In this document: piece by piece, positions 1-9,520 of the stretch
Layout of the letters: each line of letters begins with the position of its first letter
Position numbering within the stretch: position 1 is the stretch's first letter
NCBI GenBank assembly: GCA_027486035.1
Contig: JAIXPX010000029.1
Location: 1-32,344 of the forward strand
Length of the DNA: 32,344 nucleotides
Source: Erythrobacteraceae bacterium
GTDB taxonomy: Bacteria > Pseudomonadota > Alphaproteobacteria > Sphingomonadales > Sphingomonadaceae
Direction of reading: 5' to 3'
The notes under the pieces: model-generated
What the model was told of the DNA's origin: nothing
The model's database searches: none
What the model saw: only the letters and a program-made list of their open reading frames with translations
Position numbers and translations under genes: made by a program

Positions 1-609
<609 letters not shown>

Positions 610-641
610 GCCTCTCCGTCAGCCACGCAAGTTGATGAAAT

Positions 642-672
642 ACCTCCGGAGCCCGTCTCCGGAGGTTTTTCT
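642..672 (+). terminator. Rho-independent terminator after rpoC
   Basis: CCTCCGGA at 643-650 pairs perfectly with TCCGGAGG at 658-665 (plus A642-T666), with a 7-base loop. It is followed directly by TTTTTCTTT. The stem is GC-rich and the T-run lies on the + strand, so it terminates rpoC transcription. Confidence 0.9.
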
Positions 673-763
673 TTGCCCATCAGGAAAGGACGCTATTGCA
701 AATCACTCGCAAATAATTAGAGTGGCGGACCTGCCCCGATCCGCCGCTCCCCTGCGAGGTTTC

Positions 764-1204
764 ATGCCCCACGACCGCTCCCCCACCGCTGCCACCCGCA
801 ACATCATCGCCGCGCTGGCCGCGCCGCCGCGGGTCGAGCGGCTCGGGCCCATTGGCGGGCGGTTCATCCATGGGCTCCGCCTGATCGCCGCGCATGAGCG
901 CATGGGGCGCGATCCGGTGCCGGAACTGGCGACCCGGCTCGGATCGGTCGATGTCGCGGCCAGGGCGCTGATCCTCGCCCAGGCCATCGCCGCGACCTGG
1001 CCCGAGAACATCGCCGTCTCGCGCTTCTGCTGCCGCCTGATGAGCCACGACGAGGCGACCATCGGCGCCTTTGTCGATGCCGCGGCGGCAGGAAACTGCC
1101 GGGGCTTCGAGGCGGCGATCGACGGGTTGGTCCGGCCCGAGCGCGCGCACCGCCTGTGGGAGGCCGCGCTGGCGCTGGCCGCGGCGGAAATGCGCAGCCT
1201 CTGA
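764..1204 (+). CDS. Uncharacterised small protein, possibly DUF6628-like
   Basis: This is a 146-residue Ala-rich, probably alpha-helical soluble protein with no signal peptide or membrane segment. The frame is open further upstream to 632. I place the start at ATG 764 because a GAGG ribosome-binding motif lies about 5 bases before it, and the upstream part would run through the rpoC terminator. A central stretch with adjacent cysteines (SRFCCRLMS) followed by a helical C-terminal half recalls the DUF6628 family seen in sphingomonads. That match is from memory and weak. Function is unknown. It lies 40 bases before gltX on the same strand and may be cotranscribed with it. Confidence 0.6.
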   Translation: MPHDRSPTAATRNIIAALAAPPRVERLGPIGGRFIHGLRLIAAHERMGRDPVPELATRLGSVDVAARALILAQAIAATWPENIAVSRFCCRLMSHDEATIGAFVDAAAAGNCRGFEAAIDGLVRPERAHRLWEAALALAAAEMRSL

Positions 1205-1229
1205 CCGCTTGCGGGCGCCGCTTGCGGGC
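1205..1229 (+). repeat. 12-bp direct repeat before gltX
   Basis: CCGCTTGCGGGC occurs at 1205-1216 and again at 1218-1229, in the 40-base gap between the small hypothetical gene and gltX. It may only be a slippage duplication. No role is evident. Confidence 0.5.
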
Positions 1230-1244
1230 TCTACCGCACGGCCC

Positions 1245-2603
1245 ATGACCATTACCCGCTTTGCCCCCTCGCCGACCGGCCGGCTGCATGTCGGCAACAT
1301 CCGCACCGCGCTCCACAACTGGATGCTCGCGCGTCAGGCGGCCGGGACATTCATCCTGCGCATCGACGACACCGACGCGGCGCGCAGCCGCGAGGACCAT
1401 GTCGCGGCAATCCGCGCGGACCTGACATGGCTCGGGCTCGACTGGGACCGCGAGGAGCGCCAGTCGGCGCGCCTCGCCCGCTACGAGGCCGCCTTCGACG
1501 CGCTGCGGGCGGCAGGGCGAATCTACCCGTGCTACGAGAGCGCGCAGGAGCTCGAGGTCAAGCGCAAGATCCAGCTCTCGCGCGGCCTCCCGCCGATCTA
1601 CGACCGCGCCGCGCTCAAGCTGACGGACGCCGAACGCGCCGCCAAACAGGCCGGAGGCACGCAGCCGCACTGGCGCTTCCTGCTCGACCATGCCGAGCCG
1701 ATCACATGGGACGATGGCATTCGCGGTGCGCAGAAATTCGACCCCGCCCAGCTCTCCGACCCGGTCATCCGCCGGGCCGATGGCTCATGGCTCTACATGA
1801 TGCCGAGCGCCGTCGACGACATCGATATGGGGGTGACGCAGGTGCTGCGCGGTGAGGACCACGTGTCCAATACTGCCGTGCAAATCCAGATATTTACCGC
1901 ACTTTTTGCTGCAGGCTTTGCTGCGACTGAAGGTGCAGCAAAGGCCCTGCCCTCCTTCGCCCACGAGGCGCTTCTGGTGGGCCGCGAGGGCAAGCTGTCC
2001 AAGCGCCTCGGCTCCTTGGGCTGCGACTCCTTCCGCGCGCGCGGGATCGAGCCGGAAGCGATCATCGCCCTGCTCGCAAGGCTGGGCACCTCGCAGCCGG
2101 TCGAGCCTATCGCCGACCGCGCGATGCTCACCGCCAGCTTCGACCTTGCGACCTTCGGCCGTGCGCCGGCCAAGTTCGACGAGGAGGATCTCAAGCGGCT
2201 CAATGCCGGGATCGTCCACCAACTTCCCTTCGCAGCGGTGGCGAGCCGTCTGCCCGAGGGCATGGACGCTGCCGGATGGCACGCGGTGCGCCCGAACCTT
2301 GCCCATGTCGGCGAGGCCGCGGACTGGTGGAAACTCGTCACCGGCCCGATCGCGCAGCCCGGCTTCTCGGATGAGGACAAGGCCTTCCTCGCTGAGGCTG
2401 CGCAGGCCCTGAGCTGGGGCGAGAACCCGTGGGGCAGCCTCACCGCCGCCCTCAAGGAGGCCACCGGTCGCAAGGGCCGCGCGCTGTTCCTCCCCTTGCG
2501 CCAGGCGCTCACCGGCATGGACCACGGCCCCGACATGGGCGAGCTCCTGCCGCTGATCGGCGAGGCCGAGGCCCGCGCGAGGCTGGCGCAGGCCGCCGCC
2601 TAG
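1245..2603 (+). CDS. gltX: Glutamyl-tRNA synthetase
   Basis: Class I aminoacyl-tRNA synthetase of 452 residues that charges tRNA with glutamate. The N-terminal RFAPSPTGRLHVGNIRTAL carries the HIGH-type motif as HVGN (residues 15-18). ILRIDDTD follows, then LRGEDHVSNTAVQIQIF, and the KMSKS motif appears as KLSKR (250-254). Start ATG 1245 begins exactly at the conserved MTITRFAPSP; no clear ribosome-binding site precedes it. Alphaproteobacteria often carry two gltX paralogues, and this HVGN/KLSKR form may be one of a pair, so it could serve tRNA-Gln mischarging as well. Oddity: between IFTAL and SFAHEALL (about residues 221-236) there is extra low-GC sequence with a perfect 9-bp inverted repeat. 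The stop codon overlaps that of the convergent DUF885 gene in a shared CTAG. Confidence 0.95.
   Translation: MTITRFAPSPTGRLHVGNIRTALHNWMLARQAAGTFILRIDDTDAARSREDHVAAIRADLTWLGLDWDREERQSARLARYEAAFDALRAAGRIYPCYESAQELEVKRKIQLSRGLPPIYDRAALKLTDAERAAKQAGGTQPHWRFLLDHAEPITWDDGIRGAQKFDPAQLSDPVIRRADGSWLYMMPSAVDDIDMGVTQVLRGEDHVSNTAVQIQIFTALFAAGFAATEGAAKALPSFAHEALLVGREGKLSKRLGSLGCDSFRARGIEPEAIIALLARLGTSQPVEPIADRAMLTASFDLATFGRAPAKFDEEDLKRLNAGIVHQLPFAAVASRLPEGMDAAGWHAVRPNLAHVGEAADWWKLVTGPIAQPGFSDEDKAFLAEAAQALSWGENPWGSLTAALKEATGRKGRALFLPLRQALTGMDHGPDMGELLPLIGEAEARARLAQAAA
1916..1943. repeat. Inverted repeat inside gltX
   Basis: CTTTGCTGC (1916-1924) and GCAGCAAAG (1935-1943) form a perfect 9-bp inverted repeat with a 10-base loop. 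It lies in the locally AT-richer part of gltX that encodes extra residues between IFTAL and SFAHEALL. TTTGCTGC is also repeated directly at 1905-1912 and 1917-1924. Confidence 0.7.
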
Positions 2604-4258
2604 CGATCTGTCGGCGGGATCGGCGGGGTGTTCCAGAACAGCGCCACCTCGTCATCCGCGCCGGTCATCTCGTAGCGCACCAGCGCAATCGGCAGGCGTC
2701 CTGCGGCGAGAAATTCATCGTGGAACTCGCGCAGGCTGAAGGCGTCACCCAGCTGGGTCGCGCGGTCGGCCAGCAGCGCGTCCATCTGCATCTTGCCGAT
2801 GGTATAGGCGACCCCGTAGCCCGGCGGCCGTCGCAGGTAGATTTCGGCATCGACCCGCGCCACATCCTCATCGAGCCACGGCGTGCGTTGGCGCATGAAT
2901 TCAACCGCTTCGGCAACATTCGAGCGGTTGTGCTGCATGGCGATGTCAGCGGGCACGCGGACGGCGCGGAAGATGCCGAACAGGGCAATGAATTCATCGG
3001 CGCGCGGGCTGTGGCGGGTTGCGCCCGCCATCGTCAGGGCATCTTCGAGATAGGTTGCCCAGCCTTCGGATCGCCCGCCGTCGCTATAGGTGCTGCGGAT
3101 CGGGCGGGTGTCGCGCGCGGCCAGCACGGCATCGAAACGGTGGCCGGGGATCACGGCGTGAAGGTGATCGGGGATCGGGTCGCGGAACTGGATCTGCTCC
3201 CAGAAATTGGGGCCGCCGGGCCGTTCGATATAGGGTGTGTTGCTGCCCAGATCGCCGACATCATCGGGGACGGTGACGATATCCTCGTCCTTCAGGAACT
3301 GGCGAACCTTGCGGTCGGTCTCGGCGATTTTGCCCGCCTGTTCGGCGGCGCTCTGCGACAGGGTGAGCTGCGGCAGATCGCGGTTGCGGTGACGCAGCAG
3401 GGCAAGCGCGCCGCGGGTACGTTCATATTCACGCTCGGCAAGGGTCCGCATTTCCGCCGCGGTCAACGGGATCATGCGAACGTGGCGGATGTACCAGTCA
3501 TAGCGCGCGGCTCCGACCCCGCCGGGTGCGGTCATGCGCGGCCGCTCGGTGCGCAGCCAATCTCGGAAGGCCACCAGCGCATCGCGCGCAGCGGTAACGT
3601 CACCGATCAGATCGGGCCGGGTCGCCTGCGCGCGCGCCAGCAGATCGTCGTACCAGCCGATGATGCCCGCGGGCGGGACTGGGCGGTAGGGGTGATAGTG
3701 GTTCACCCCGTCACTGTTGTCGAGATTGTGAAGCGCGAGATCGGCAAAGTCGCCCGCGACCTCGGTCAGGTTCCCCTGCGCCGAAGCCAGCAGCGGCGGC
3801 ACTGCACGCAGGCGGGCGCGCAGCTTGGCGATATCGGCGTCGCTCCCGGTTACTTCGGCAAAGGCCACCGCCATCAGCGGATCGAGGTAGAAGCCCGGAT
3901 CGCGCTTCCAGGGGCGCAGCACCTCAAGATTGAAGCGGTAGCCGTTGAGGATCGATTTGACCGCGAGGTAATCGACCTGCTGCGCGCGCGGCCATTCGGC
4001 CACCGGCAGAGCGGCCATCGCCGTATCGAAGCGAGCAAGGCCTGCGCGCTTGCGCTCCAGCACCGCATCGGAATAGACCTCGCCGATCCGCGCGCCGGAA
4101 TCGAGCACCACGCCTGCGGTGAAGCCGGGCAGCATATAGTCGCGCAGTTCGTCATGCAGGGCGAGGAGGCGGTCGTACCCCTCGGCGGGTTCATCGGCGC
4201 GGGCGGGGCCAGCCGCGATCAGGATCAGCGCCAGAAACCCGAGCCAGAACCGTACCAT
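2600..4258 (-). CDS. DUF885 family secreted protein, likely peptidase-derived
   Basis: This is a 552-residue protein with a Sec signal peptide (VRFWLGFLALILIAAGPARA, residues 2-21). The body matches the DUF885 family, bacterial proteins thought to be zinc peptidases with an HExxPGH motif. Here that motif reads HAVIPGH (367-373): the expected catalytic glutamate is alanine (codon GCC at 3155-3157), and the usual following His is Arg. The second conserved element, SEGWATYLED (397-406), is retained. Activity is therefore uncertain. It is the last gene of the dctA-esterase-receptor-M14 unit, 65 bases after the M14 stop. The gap contains a small CACCG/CGGTG hairpin (4298-4314), and a GGGGG ribosome-binding stretch precedes ATG 4258. 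An upstream open extension to 4321 was rejected because the signal peptide starts at 4258. Confidence 0.85.
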   Translation of the reverse strand: MVRFWLGFLALILIAAGPARADEPAEGYDRLLALHDELRDYMLPGFTAGVVLDSGARIGEVYSDAVLERKRAGLARFDTAMAALPVAEWPRAQQVDYLAVKSILNGYRFNLEVLRPWKRDPGFYLDPLMAVAFAEVTGSDADIAKLRARLRAVPPLLASAQGNLTEVAGDFADLALHNLDNSDGVNHYHPYRPVPPAGIIGWYDDLLARAQATRPDLIGDVTAARDALVAFRDWLRTERPRMTAPGGVGAARYDWYIRHVRMIPLTAAEMRTLAEREYERTRGALALLRHRNRDLPQLTLSQSAAEQAGKIAETDRKVRQFLKDEDIVTVPDDVGDLGSNTPYIERPGGPNFWEQIQFRDPIPDHLHAVIPGHRFDAVLAARDTRPIRSTYSDGGRSEGWATYLEDALTMAGATRHSPRADEFIALFGIFRAVRVPADIAMQHNRSNVAEAVEFMRQRTPWLDEDVARVDAEIYLRRPPGYGVAYTIGKMQMDALLADRATQLGDAFSLREFHDEFLAAGRLPIALVRYEMTGADDEVALFWNTPPIPPTDR

Positions 4259-4323
4259 CGTCACCCCCGCTTGCGCCTTGAACCGGGCAGCACAACACAC
4301 CGCGCGCGCCGGTGCTGTCAAGC

Positions 4324-5508
4324 TTACTCAGGCGCGCGGGCGAGAACGCCGAGCAGGCTTTCGGCGAGGGCACGCGCGGCGCTGCGGGTGGCGGCGCGGT
4401 CGGCCGTATCGGCGACTTCGTAGGTGTAGGAGGGGATGGCGTAGGTCGCGTGGAACCAGTTCTTGGCCGTGCCGCTCCCCGGATTGGCGTTGCGCGGCTC
4501 GAGCGTGAAGGGATAGCCGGGGAAGGCCTTCTCGCGCCCGACCAGCCATTCATCGAGGAAGCGCTGCTGGGCGGGGCTGGCCTCGTCACCCTGCACGTAG
4601 AACAGGTTGCGGCTCGTCGAGTGGAAATCGACCATCAGCACCGGGCGGACGCCCGCAGGCAGGGCATCGAGCCAGGCCTTCACGGCGCGGGTTTCGGGCT
4701 GGGTGAACTCGCCCCAGTCGCGGTTGATATCCACCGCGCCGCGATTGGCCCGCCAATGGCCGCGCACGACCCCATCGGGATTGAGCATCGGCACCACCAG
4801 CACCTGCACGTCGCCCAGATCCCCCGCGCGCGCGGCGAGGGTATCGACGAAGGCCGCCATCGCGATCGCGCCGGTCACCTCGGGCGGATGCTGGCGGCCG
4901 AGCAGCACCACCAGTTTGGGCGCGTCGCTGCGTCCGAACCGGATCGCTTCGATCGGCCGGCCATCATGCGAGGTGCCAATCGTGAAGGGCTGCGCCCCGC
5001 TTGCCGCGCTCCAGCGGGCGAGATCGGCGCGGGCGGCAGCCGGGGGGATAATCTCCTGCGCGGCGACCATCCCGCGGCCCGCAGGCAGGCGGATGACCGC
5101 ACCCTTGCCATCGGCCGAAGGTTCCGCCGGCAGATTGCGCCACGCGCCATCGTCGCCGCGCCACTTAGGGGCATAGCGGTGCTGCCCGCCGAGATAGCCG
5201 AGTGTTACCGTCACCGACGCCTCGCCCACCGTCTCGTAGCGGAAGGCATACCACGGGCTGGGATTGATCGGGGGCGCGTGCTCCGGGGTCACCAGTAGCG
5301 CAAAATCGCGCTCGCCCCGCACCGCGCAGGCTGAGGCCGAAGCCCCCTCGAAATCGAAATAGAGGCGCGCGGCAGAGGTGCGGCAGGTCGCCTCGACTGC
5401 CACAGGCGCAGGTGCGGAAACAGGCTCCGGGGGCGGCGCTTGCACGCACGCCCCCGTCACCGTTCCCAGCCCCAGCAGCAGGGCAAACCGCTGCTGGCGC
5501 ATCACCAT
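4324..5508 (-). CDS. M14-family zinc carboxypeptidase, lipoprotein
   Basis: This is a 394-residue metallocarboxypeptidase of the M14 superfamily, predicted to be exported and lipid-anchored: the signal sequence ends in VTGAC, giving Cys21 as the lipidated residue. An N-terminal beta-sandwich-like region (about 40-155) precedes the peptidase domain. Zinc ligands are seen in QHPPE (His207, Glu210) and DFHS (His296). Substrate-binding residues are in WRANRGAVDINRDW (Arg256 and the 262-264 NRD), and the catalytic glutamate is Glu364 in YTYEVADTAD. All key residues are present. The layout, with its extra N-terminal domain, resembles the AGBL/cytosolic-carboxypeptidase branch of M14 more than digestive carboxypeptidases. 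The start ATG shares its A with the stop of the receptor gene (TGATG), indicating translational coupling. Confidence 0.88.
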   Translation of the reverse strand: MVMRQQRFALLLGLGTVTGACVQAPPPEPVSAPAPVAVEATCRTSAARLYFDFEGASASACAVRGERDFALLVTPEHAPPINPSPWYAFRYETVGEASVTVTLGYLGGQHRYAPKWRGDDGAWRNLPAEPSADGKGAVIRLPAGRGMVAAQEIIPPAAARADLARWSAASGAQPFTIGTSHDGRPIEAIRFGRSDAPKLVVLLGRQHPPEVTGAIAMAAFVDTLAARAGDLGDVQVLVVPMLNPDGVVRGHWRANRGAVDINRDWGEFTQPETRAVKAWLDALPAGVRPVLMVDFHSTSRNLFYVQGDEASPAQQRFLDEWLVGREKAFPGYPFTLEPRNANPGSGTAKNWFHATYAIPSYTYEVADTADRAATRSAARALAESLLGVLARAPE

Positions 5509-8500
5509 CAGAACGGCTTGCGGATTTCGACCCGGAACACCCGCCCGCGCGGCGAATGCAACGCGGAGAGGAAGCCGTAGGTATCGTCAGCCAGCGGCGG
5601 ATCGATGTTGAACAGGTTGTTGATCCCGAACCGCAGCCGCAGCCCGTCGAGCGCGGTGTCGTTGTCGATCGTGTAGCTGATCGCGGTGTTGATCGTCAGC
5701 ATGTCGTCGACGCGGAAGAAGTTCGCGTTGGGATTGTCGGAAACGATCGGCACGTCGCGGCTCACGCTGGTGTTCCACACCTTGCCGACGTAGCTCGCGA
5801 ACAGCGAGGCATCGACCGGGCCACTGCCCCAGTTGACCGAGCCGCTGAAGCGCCACTTGGGACGGCCTTCGATCTCGAGCAGCTGGCCCAGACCCTCGAT
5901 CCGGACTTCGGGCGGCAGCTGTCCGCTGGCCACCGCATCGAGCAGCACCTGCCCCTCGGTCCCGGCCGACTGGACGAAGCTGTCGAGCCGCGCCGCGTTG
6001 AAGCGCAGGCGGAAATTGCCCGCACCGAAATCGGGGACATTGTAGGCCAGCCCGAAGTCCCAGCCCTTCGACACGCGGCTGTCGAGGTTGAGATAGGGGT
6101 CGAGCACGCGGATGATGTCGCCCGCCGGTTGCAGGCGCGTGCCGGTGTAGAGCGCGATCTGCTCGGCCGACGGGGCGCTGCGGATAACGGCCGGGTTGCT
6201 GCTGCCGTTGCTGCGCAGCAGCAGATCGAGCGCGATCGCGTTGTCATCGCCGAAGGTGCCGACCAGCCCGGTCTGCTTGACGCGCCAGTAGTCCGCCGTG
6301 AGCGTCAGGCCCGGAATGAACTTGGGTTCGAGCACGAGGCCGAGGTTGATGCTCTCGCTGTCCTCCGGCTGGAGCTGGTCGGTGCCCGAACGGAAGCTGA
6401 TCACGCCCTCGCCCGGACACAGGCCGAGATTGGCCAGCTGGCCGCGTTCGACCTGCGCCTGACAGCGCACGAAATCGTCGCGGGTGTTCGAGCGCGTGGT
6501 GCCCTCGTCATTGACCTGCACCAGGTTGGGCGCGCGGAAGCCTTGCGACCATGCGCCGCGCACCATGATGCCAGGCACCACGGTCCAAGAAGCAGCAGCA
6601 CGCGGGACGATGGCGGTCTCGCCGATATCCTTGAAGTGCTCCATGCGCCCTGCGAGCTGGAGATTGAGCGCGGTGATGAGCGGAATGTCCATGTCCTCGC
6701 TCACCAGCGGGACGAAGGTTTCGACGAAGGCCGAATAGACCTCGCGCTGACCGCTGGTGTCGGGCGAGGCGCTGGTGCCGACCACGTCGCTGCCGTCGAA
6801 CACGCCGGTGACGCTGTCGCGCCAGGTGATGGTGCCGTCGATGCGCGGATCGCGATCATCGATGAAGGTCTCGCGCCGCCATTCGATCCCCGCCGCAACC
6901 CCGACATCGCCGCCCGGCAGGCCGAACAGCGCGCTGTTGCTGACCTTGAAATCGGCGAGCGCGAGGGTGGTTTTGCCCTTGCGGAACACATCGATCAGGA
7001 AGGGATCGATCGAGCTCTGCGGGTTGGGGGTGCAATCACCATTGCCCGGATCGCCGGTGACGCAGCCGCCGTTGAAGGGGTTGTAGGCGTCCGGCGTCGA
7101 ACGGTTGATCGCCTGCTGGAGCAGGGTCAGCGAGACGCGGTTGCCTTCAAGGTCGGTCGACTTGGCTTCGGAATAGACAAAGCCGGTGTCGAAATCCCAC
7201 GCTCCGAAATTGCCCTTGAGGCCGGCGACGAGGCGGTAGGAATCCTTGTCGACATCGACGGTGCGGTTGCCCGCATCAACGAAGCGGTAGCGCTCCATGA
7301 TGAGGTCGGCGCCGGCGGTCGGGATGGTGGTGCCCGCGCGGCGGTTCGGGTTGGGCGCCCCGCCCGGGAAGGTCACCGGACCGAAGGGGTTCCAATAGGC
7401 ATTGCGCGAGATGCCCACCGGCACGGCGCTGAGGATCGCCGCCGGGGTGATGTTGCGGCTGCTTTCGGAGCGGTAGAAGGTGCCCTCGAAATAGCCTTCG
7501 ACATTGTCGCTGAACTCGTAGTTGAACAGCAGCGCCGCGTTGTAGCGGGTCTTCTCGCTGATCAGCGTGGTGCCGAAGGCGCGGTTGTAGCGCACTTCTG
7601 CGGCAGGGTTATCGCCGTTGCGGGCGCACACGCCATTACCCAGATCGAAGCGGCAGCCCGCGATGCTCGAGGGCTGGAGGTAGAAGTCGTCATCGCGGAT
7701 CGGGGTGAGGTTGTTGTTGGTGATCTGGATGTCGAACTGCCCGAACGGCCCGAAGGTGTTGCGGTTGTTGAATTGGGTGTCGTTCTCGAACGGGGTGCCG
7801 ACCAGCAGCGGACGCTTGTCGTCATCGCGCGAATAGTCGCGCTCCGAAGCGGGCAGGCCGTTTTCGTAGAAATAGCCGCCATAGATCGTGAGGTTGGCGC
7901 GGCCATCGGCGAAATCGAAGCCATAGCCGCCGTTGATCTGCGTGCTGTAGAGGCTGGTGCCGTCAGACGCGCGCCATTCGCCTTCGATGAAGCCACCCTT
8001 GCGGTTGCCGCGCAGCACGGTGTTGACCACACCCGCCACCGCGTCGGCACCATAGATCGCCGAGGCGCCGTCGCGCAGCACTTCCAGACGCCGCACGCTG
8101 CCCGGCGCGATTTCATTGGTGTCGGGGCTGACCACCGGCACCAGCAGTTCGGTCTGGAAACCCGGGTTCAGCACCATGCGCCGGCCGTTGATCAGCAGCA
8201 GCGTGTTGCCCGTGCCGAGGTCGCGCAGGTTGATCGAGGCAGCATCGCCGCGCGCGTTGTTCGAGCTGACGTCGTTCTGCTCGTTGAACGCGACGGCGCC
8301 GGCCTGGGGGATCGCGCGGAACAGCTCGTCACCCGACGAGGCGGCGATGTTCTGGATGTCGACCTCGTCGACCACCGTCACCGGCAGCACGTCATTGATC
8401 TTGGCGCCCTGGATCTGGGTGCCGGTGACCACGATCTCGCGCAGCTCCTCGCCATCGGACGGCGGCGAGGTGACATCGACCTCAGCCTGCTGGGCGTGGG

Positions 8501-8567
8501 CGGCGGTAGCAGCGATGAGGCTGCCGCCGCACATCAGGACGAGCCTGCTCAATAGCTTGATGGACAT
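5508..8567 (-). CDS. TonB-dependent outer-membrane receptor
   Basis: This is a 1019-residue outer-membrane active transporter. A signal peptide ends at AHA (about residue 24), followed by a TonB box EIVVTGTQI (about 44-52). A plug domain follows with LRDLGTGNTLLLINGRR and RRLEVLRDGASAIYGADAVAGVVN, then a long beta-barrel ending in the typical terminal aromatic (RVEIRKPF). Several loop segments contain paired cysteines (such as GCVTGDPGNGDC), suggesting disulfide-braced extracellular loops. The substrate cannot be read from sequence. Context suggests an organic compound containing a dicarboxylate or peptide rather than iron. A good ribosome-binding site (GGGGAG) lies within the last codons of the upstream esterase gene, whose stop is 2 bases before this ATG. 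Confidence 0.95.
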   Translation of the reverse strand: MSIKLLSRLVLMCGGSLIAATAAHAQQAEVDVTSPPSDGEELREIVVTGTQIQGAKINDVLPVTVVDEVDIQNIAASSGDELFRAIPQAGAVAFNEQNDVSSNNARGDAASINLRDLGTGNTLLLINGRRMVLNPGFQTELLVPVVSPDTNEIAPGSVRRLEVLRDGASAIYGADAVAGVVNTVLRGNRKGGFIEGEWRASDGTSLYSTQINGGYGFDFADGRANLTIYGGYFYENGLPASERDYSRDDDKRPLLVGTPFENDTQFNNRNTFGPFGQFDIQITNNNLTPIRDDDFYLQPSSIAGCRFDLGNGVCARNGDNPAAEVRYNRAFGTTLISEKTRYNAALLFNYEFSDNVEGYFEGTFYRSESSRNITPAAILSAVPVGISRNAYWNPFGPVTFPGGAPNPNRRAGTTIPTAGADLIMERYRFVDAGNRTVDVDKDSYRLVAGLKGNFGAWDFDTGFVYSEAKSTDLEGNRVSLTLLQQAINRSTPDAYNPFNGGCVTGDPGNGDCTPNPQSSIDPFLIDVFRKGKTTLALADFKVSNSALFGLPGGDVGVAAGIEWRRETFIDDRDPRIDGTITWRDSVTGVFDGSDVVGTSASPDTSGQREVYSAFVETFVPLVSEDMDIPLITALNLQLAGRMEHFKDIGETAIVPRAAASWTVVPGIMVRGAWSQGFRAPNLVQVNDEGTTRSNTRDDFVRCQAQVERGQLANLGLCPGEGVISFRSGTDQLQPEDSESINLGLVLEPKFIPGLTLTADYWRVKQTGLVGTFGDDNAIALDLLLRSNGSSNPAVIRSAPSAEQIALYTGTRLQPAGDIIRVLDPYLNLDSRVSKGWDFGLAYNVPDFGAGNFRLRFNAARLDSFVQSAGTEGQVLLDAVASGQLPPEVRIEGLGQLLEIEGRPKWRFSGSVNWGSGPVDASLFASYVGKVWNTSVSRDVPIVSDNPNANFFRVDDMLTINTAISYTIDNDTALDGLRLRFGINNLFNIDPPLADDTYGFLSALHSPRGRVFRVEIRKPF

Positions 8568-8569
8568 GG

Positions 8570-9520
8570 TTATTCTCCCCGTTTTTCAATGATTTTCAGT
8601 GAACTTGCCCAATGGGCGAACAGCTCGGGCCACTGGCTGATGACTTGATCCGGCGTGCCGAGGCCCCAGCCGTGGCCGCCGTTACGGAACAGGTGCAATT
8701 CTGCGCTCGACCCCGCGGCGATCAGCGATTGGAACAGCGCGATCCCGTGCGCGGGCGGCGTGGTCGGATCATCAGCCGCGGCAAAGATGATCGTCGGCGG
8801 CGCGTCCTTCCTGGCATAGGTATCGAGCGACCATGCCTCGGCGGCCTTTTCGCTCCCCTTCTCGCCGATGATCTCGCGGCGGGTGCGGGTGGTGTCATAG
8901 GGCTTGCGCAGCGTCACCACCGGGAACAGCAGCACCGCAAAATCGGGCCGCGCCGAGACGTTCTCGAAGCGGTCCGTGCCTTCGTACAGGGTGCGGTCCG
9001 GCTGGTAGGCGGTGAAGCCCGCCAGATGGCCGCCTGCCGAAAAGCCCATGATCCCGATCCTGTCGGGCGCGATCCCGAACTCGGCGGCGCGGGTGCGGAT
9101 GATCTTCATCGCCCGCTGCGCATCCATGAAGGGGGTGGTGGCATCCCAGCCATCATTGGGCAGGCGGTAAATCAGTTCGAAAACGGTAAAGCCCTCCGCC
9201 GCCAGCCATTCGGCAGCGGGGGTGCTTTCCTTCTTGAGCTGGATGCGAAAATAGCCGCCGCCACCTGCAACCAGCACCGCCGCGCCGTTGGGCGTGGCGG
9301 GGCGGTAGACGCGCATCCGGGGCGTCGACACGTTCGATACCGCGCCGAGGCCGCTGCCCTCGGCACCGATCTTTTCCTCGCCCTCGACCTTGCCATTGCC
9401 CGGCGGGGTGCCCGGCCACAGGCGGATTTCCTCGCGCATGGCCCCAGCCTCGGCGGCCAGCGCGCCGGGTGCGAACAGGGCCAGCAAGGCGGCCATTGCA
9501 AGCGCGAAGCGGCGGATCAC
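8570..9520 (-). CDS. Secreted alpha/beta-hydrolase, acetyl-esterase type
   Basis: This is a 316-residue alpha/beta-hydrolase with an N-terminal signal peptide (about 1-23, ending ALAAEA). It resembles bacterial acetylxylan-esterase/carboxylesterase proteins that start with an LWPGTPPG motif (34-41). The oxyanion region is GGGGY (86-90), the nucleophile Ser161 lies in GFSAGG, the acid is Asp250 or Asp251 in AADDPTTP, and the base is His283 in NGGHGW, so the triad is complete. It is expected to act on esters in the periplasm. The gene overlaps the end of dctA by 4 bases (ATGA) and ends 2 bases before the receptor gene, placing it firmly in one unit with them. The natural substrate is not known; a conjugated dicarboxylate is an inference from neighbours. 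Confidence 0.88.
   Translation of the reverse strand: MIRRFALAMAALLALFAPGALAAEAGAMREEIRLWPGTPPGNGKVEGEEKIGAEGSGLGAVSNVSTPRMRVYRPATPNGAAVLVAGGGGYFRIQLKKESTPAAEWLAAEGFTVFELIYRLPNDGWDATTPFMDAQRAMKIIRTRAAEFGIAPDRIGIMGFSAGGHLAGFTAYQPDRTLYEGTDRFENVSARPDFAVLLFPVVTLRKPYDTTRTRREIIGEKGSEKAAEAWSLDTYARKDAPPTIIFAAADDPTTPPAHGIALFQSLIAAGSSAELHLFRNGGHGWGLGTPDQVISQWPELFAHWASSLKIIEKRGE

Noticed and set aside
5412..8555. Very long open frame antisense to the TonB-dependent receptor
   Set aside because: It mirrors the receptor codon structure in GC-rich DNA, has no recognisable family features, and lies opposite a gene with clear signal peptide, TonB box and barrel.
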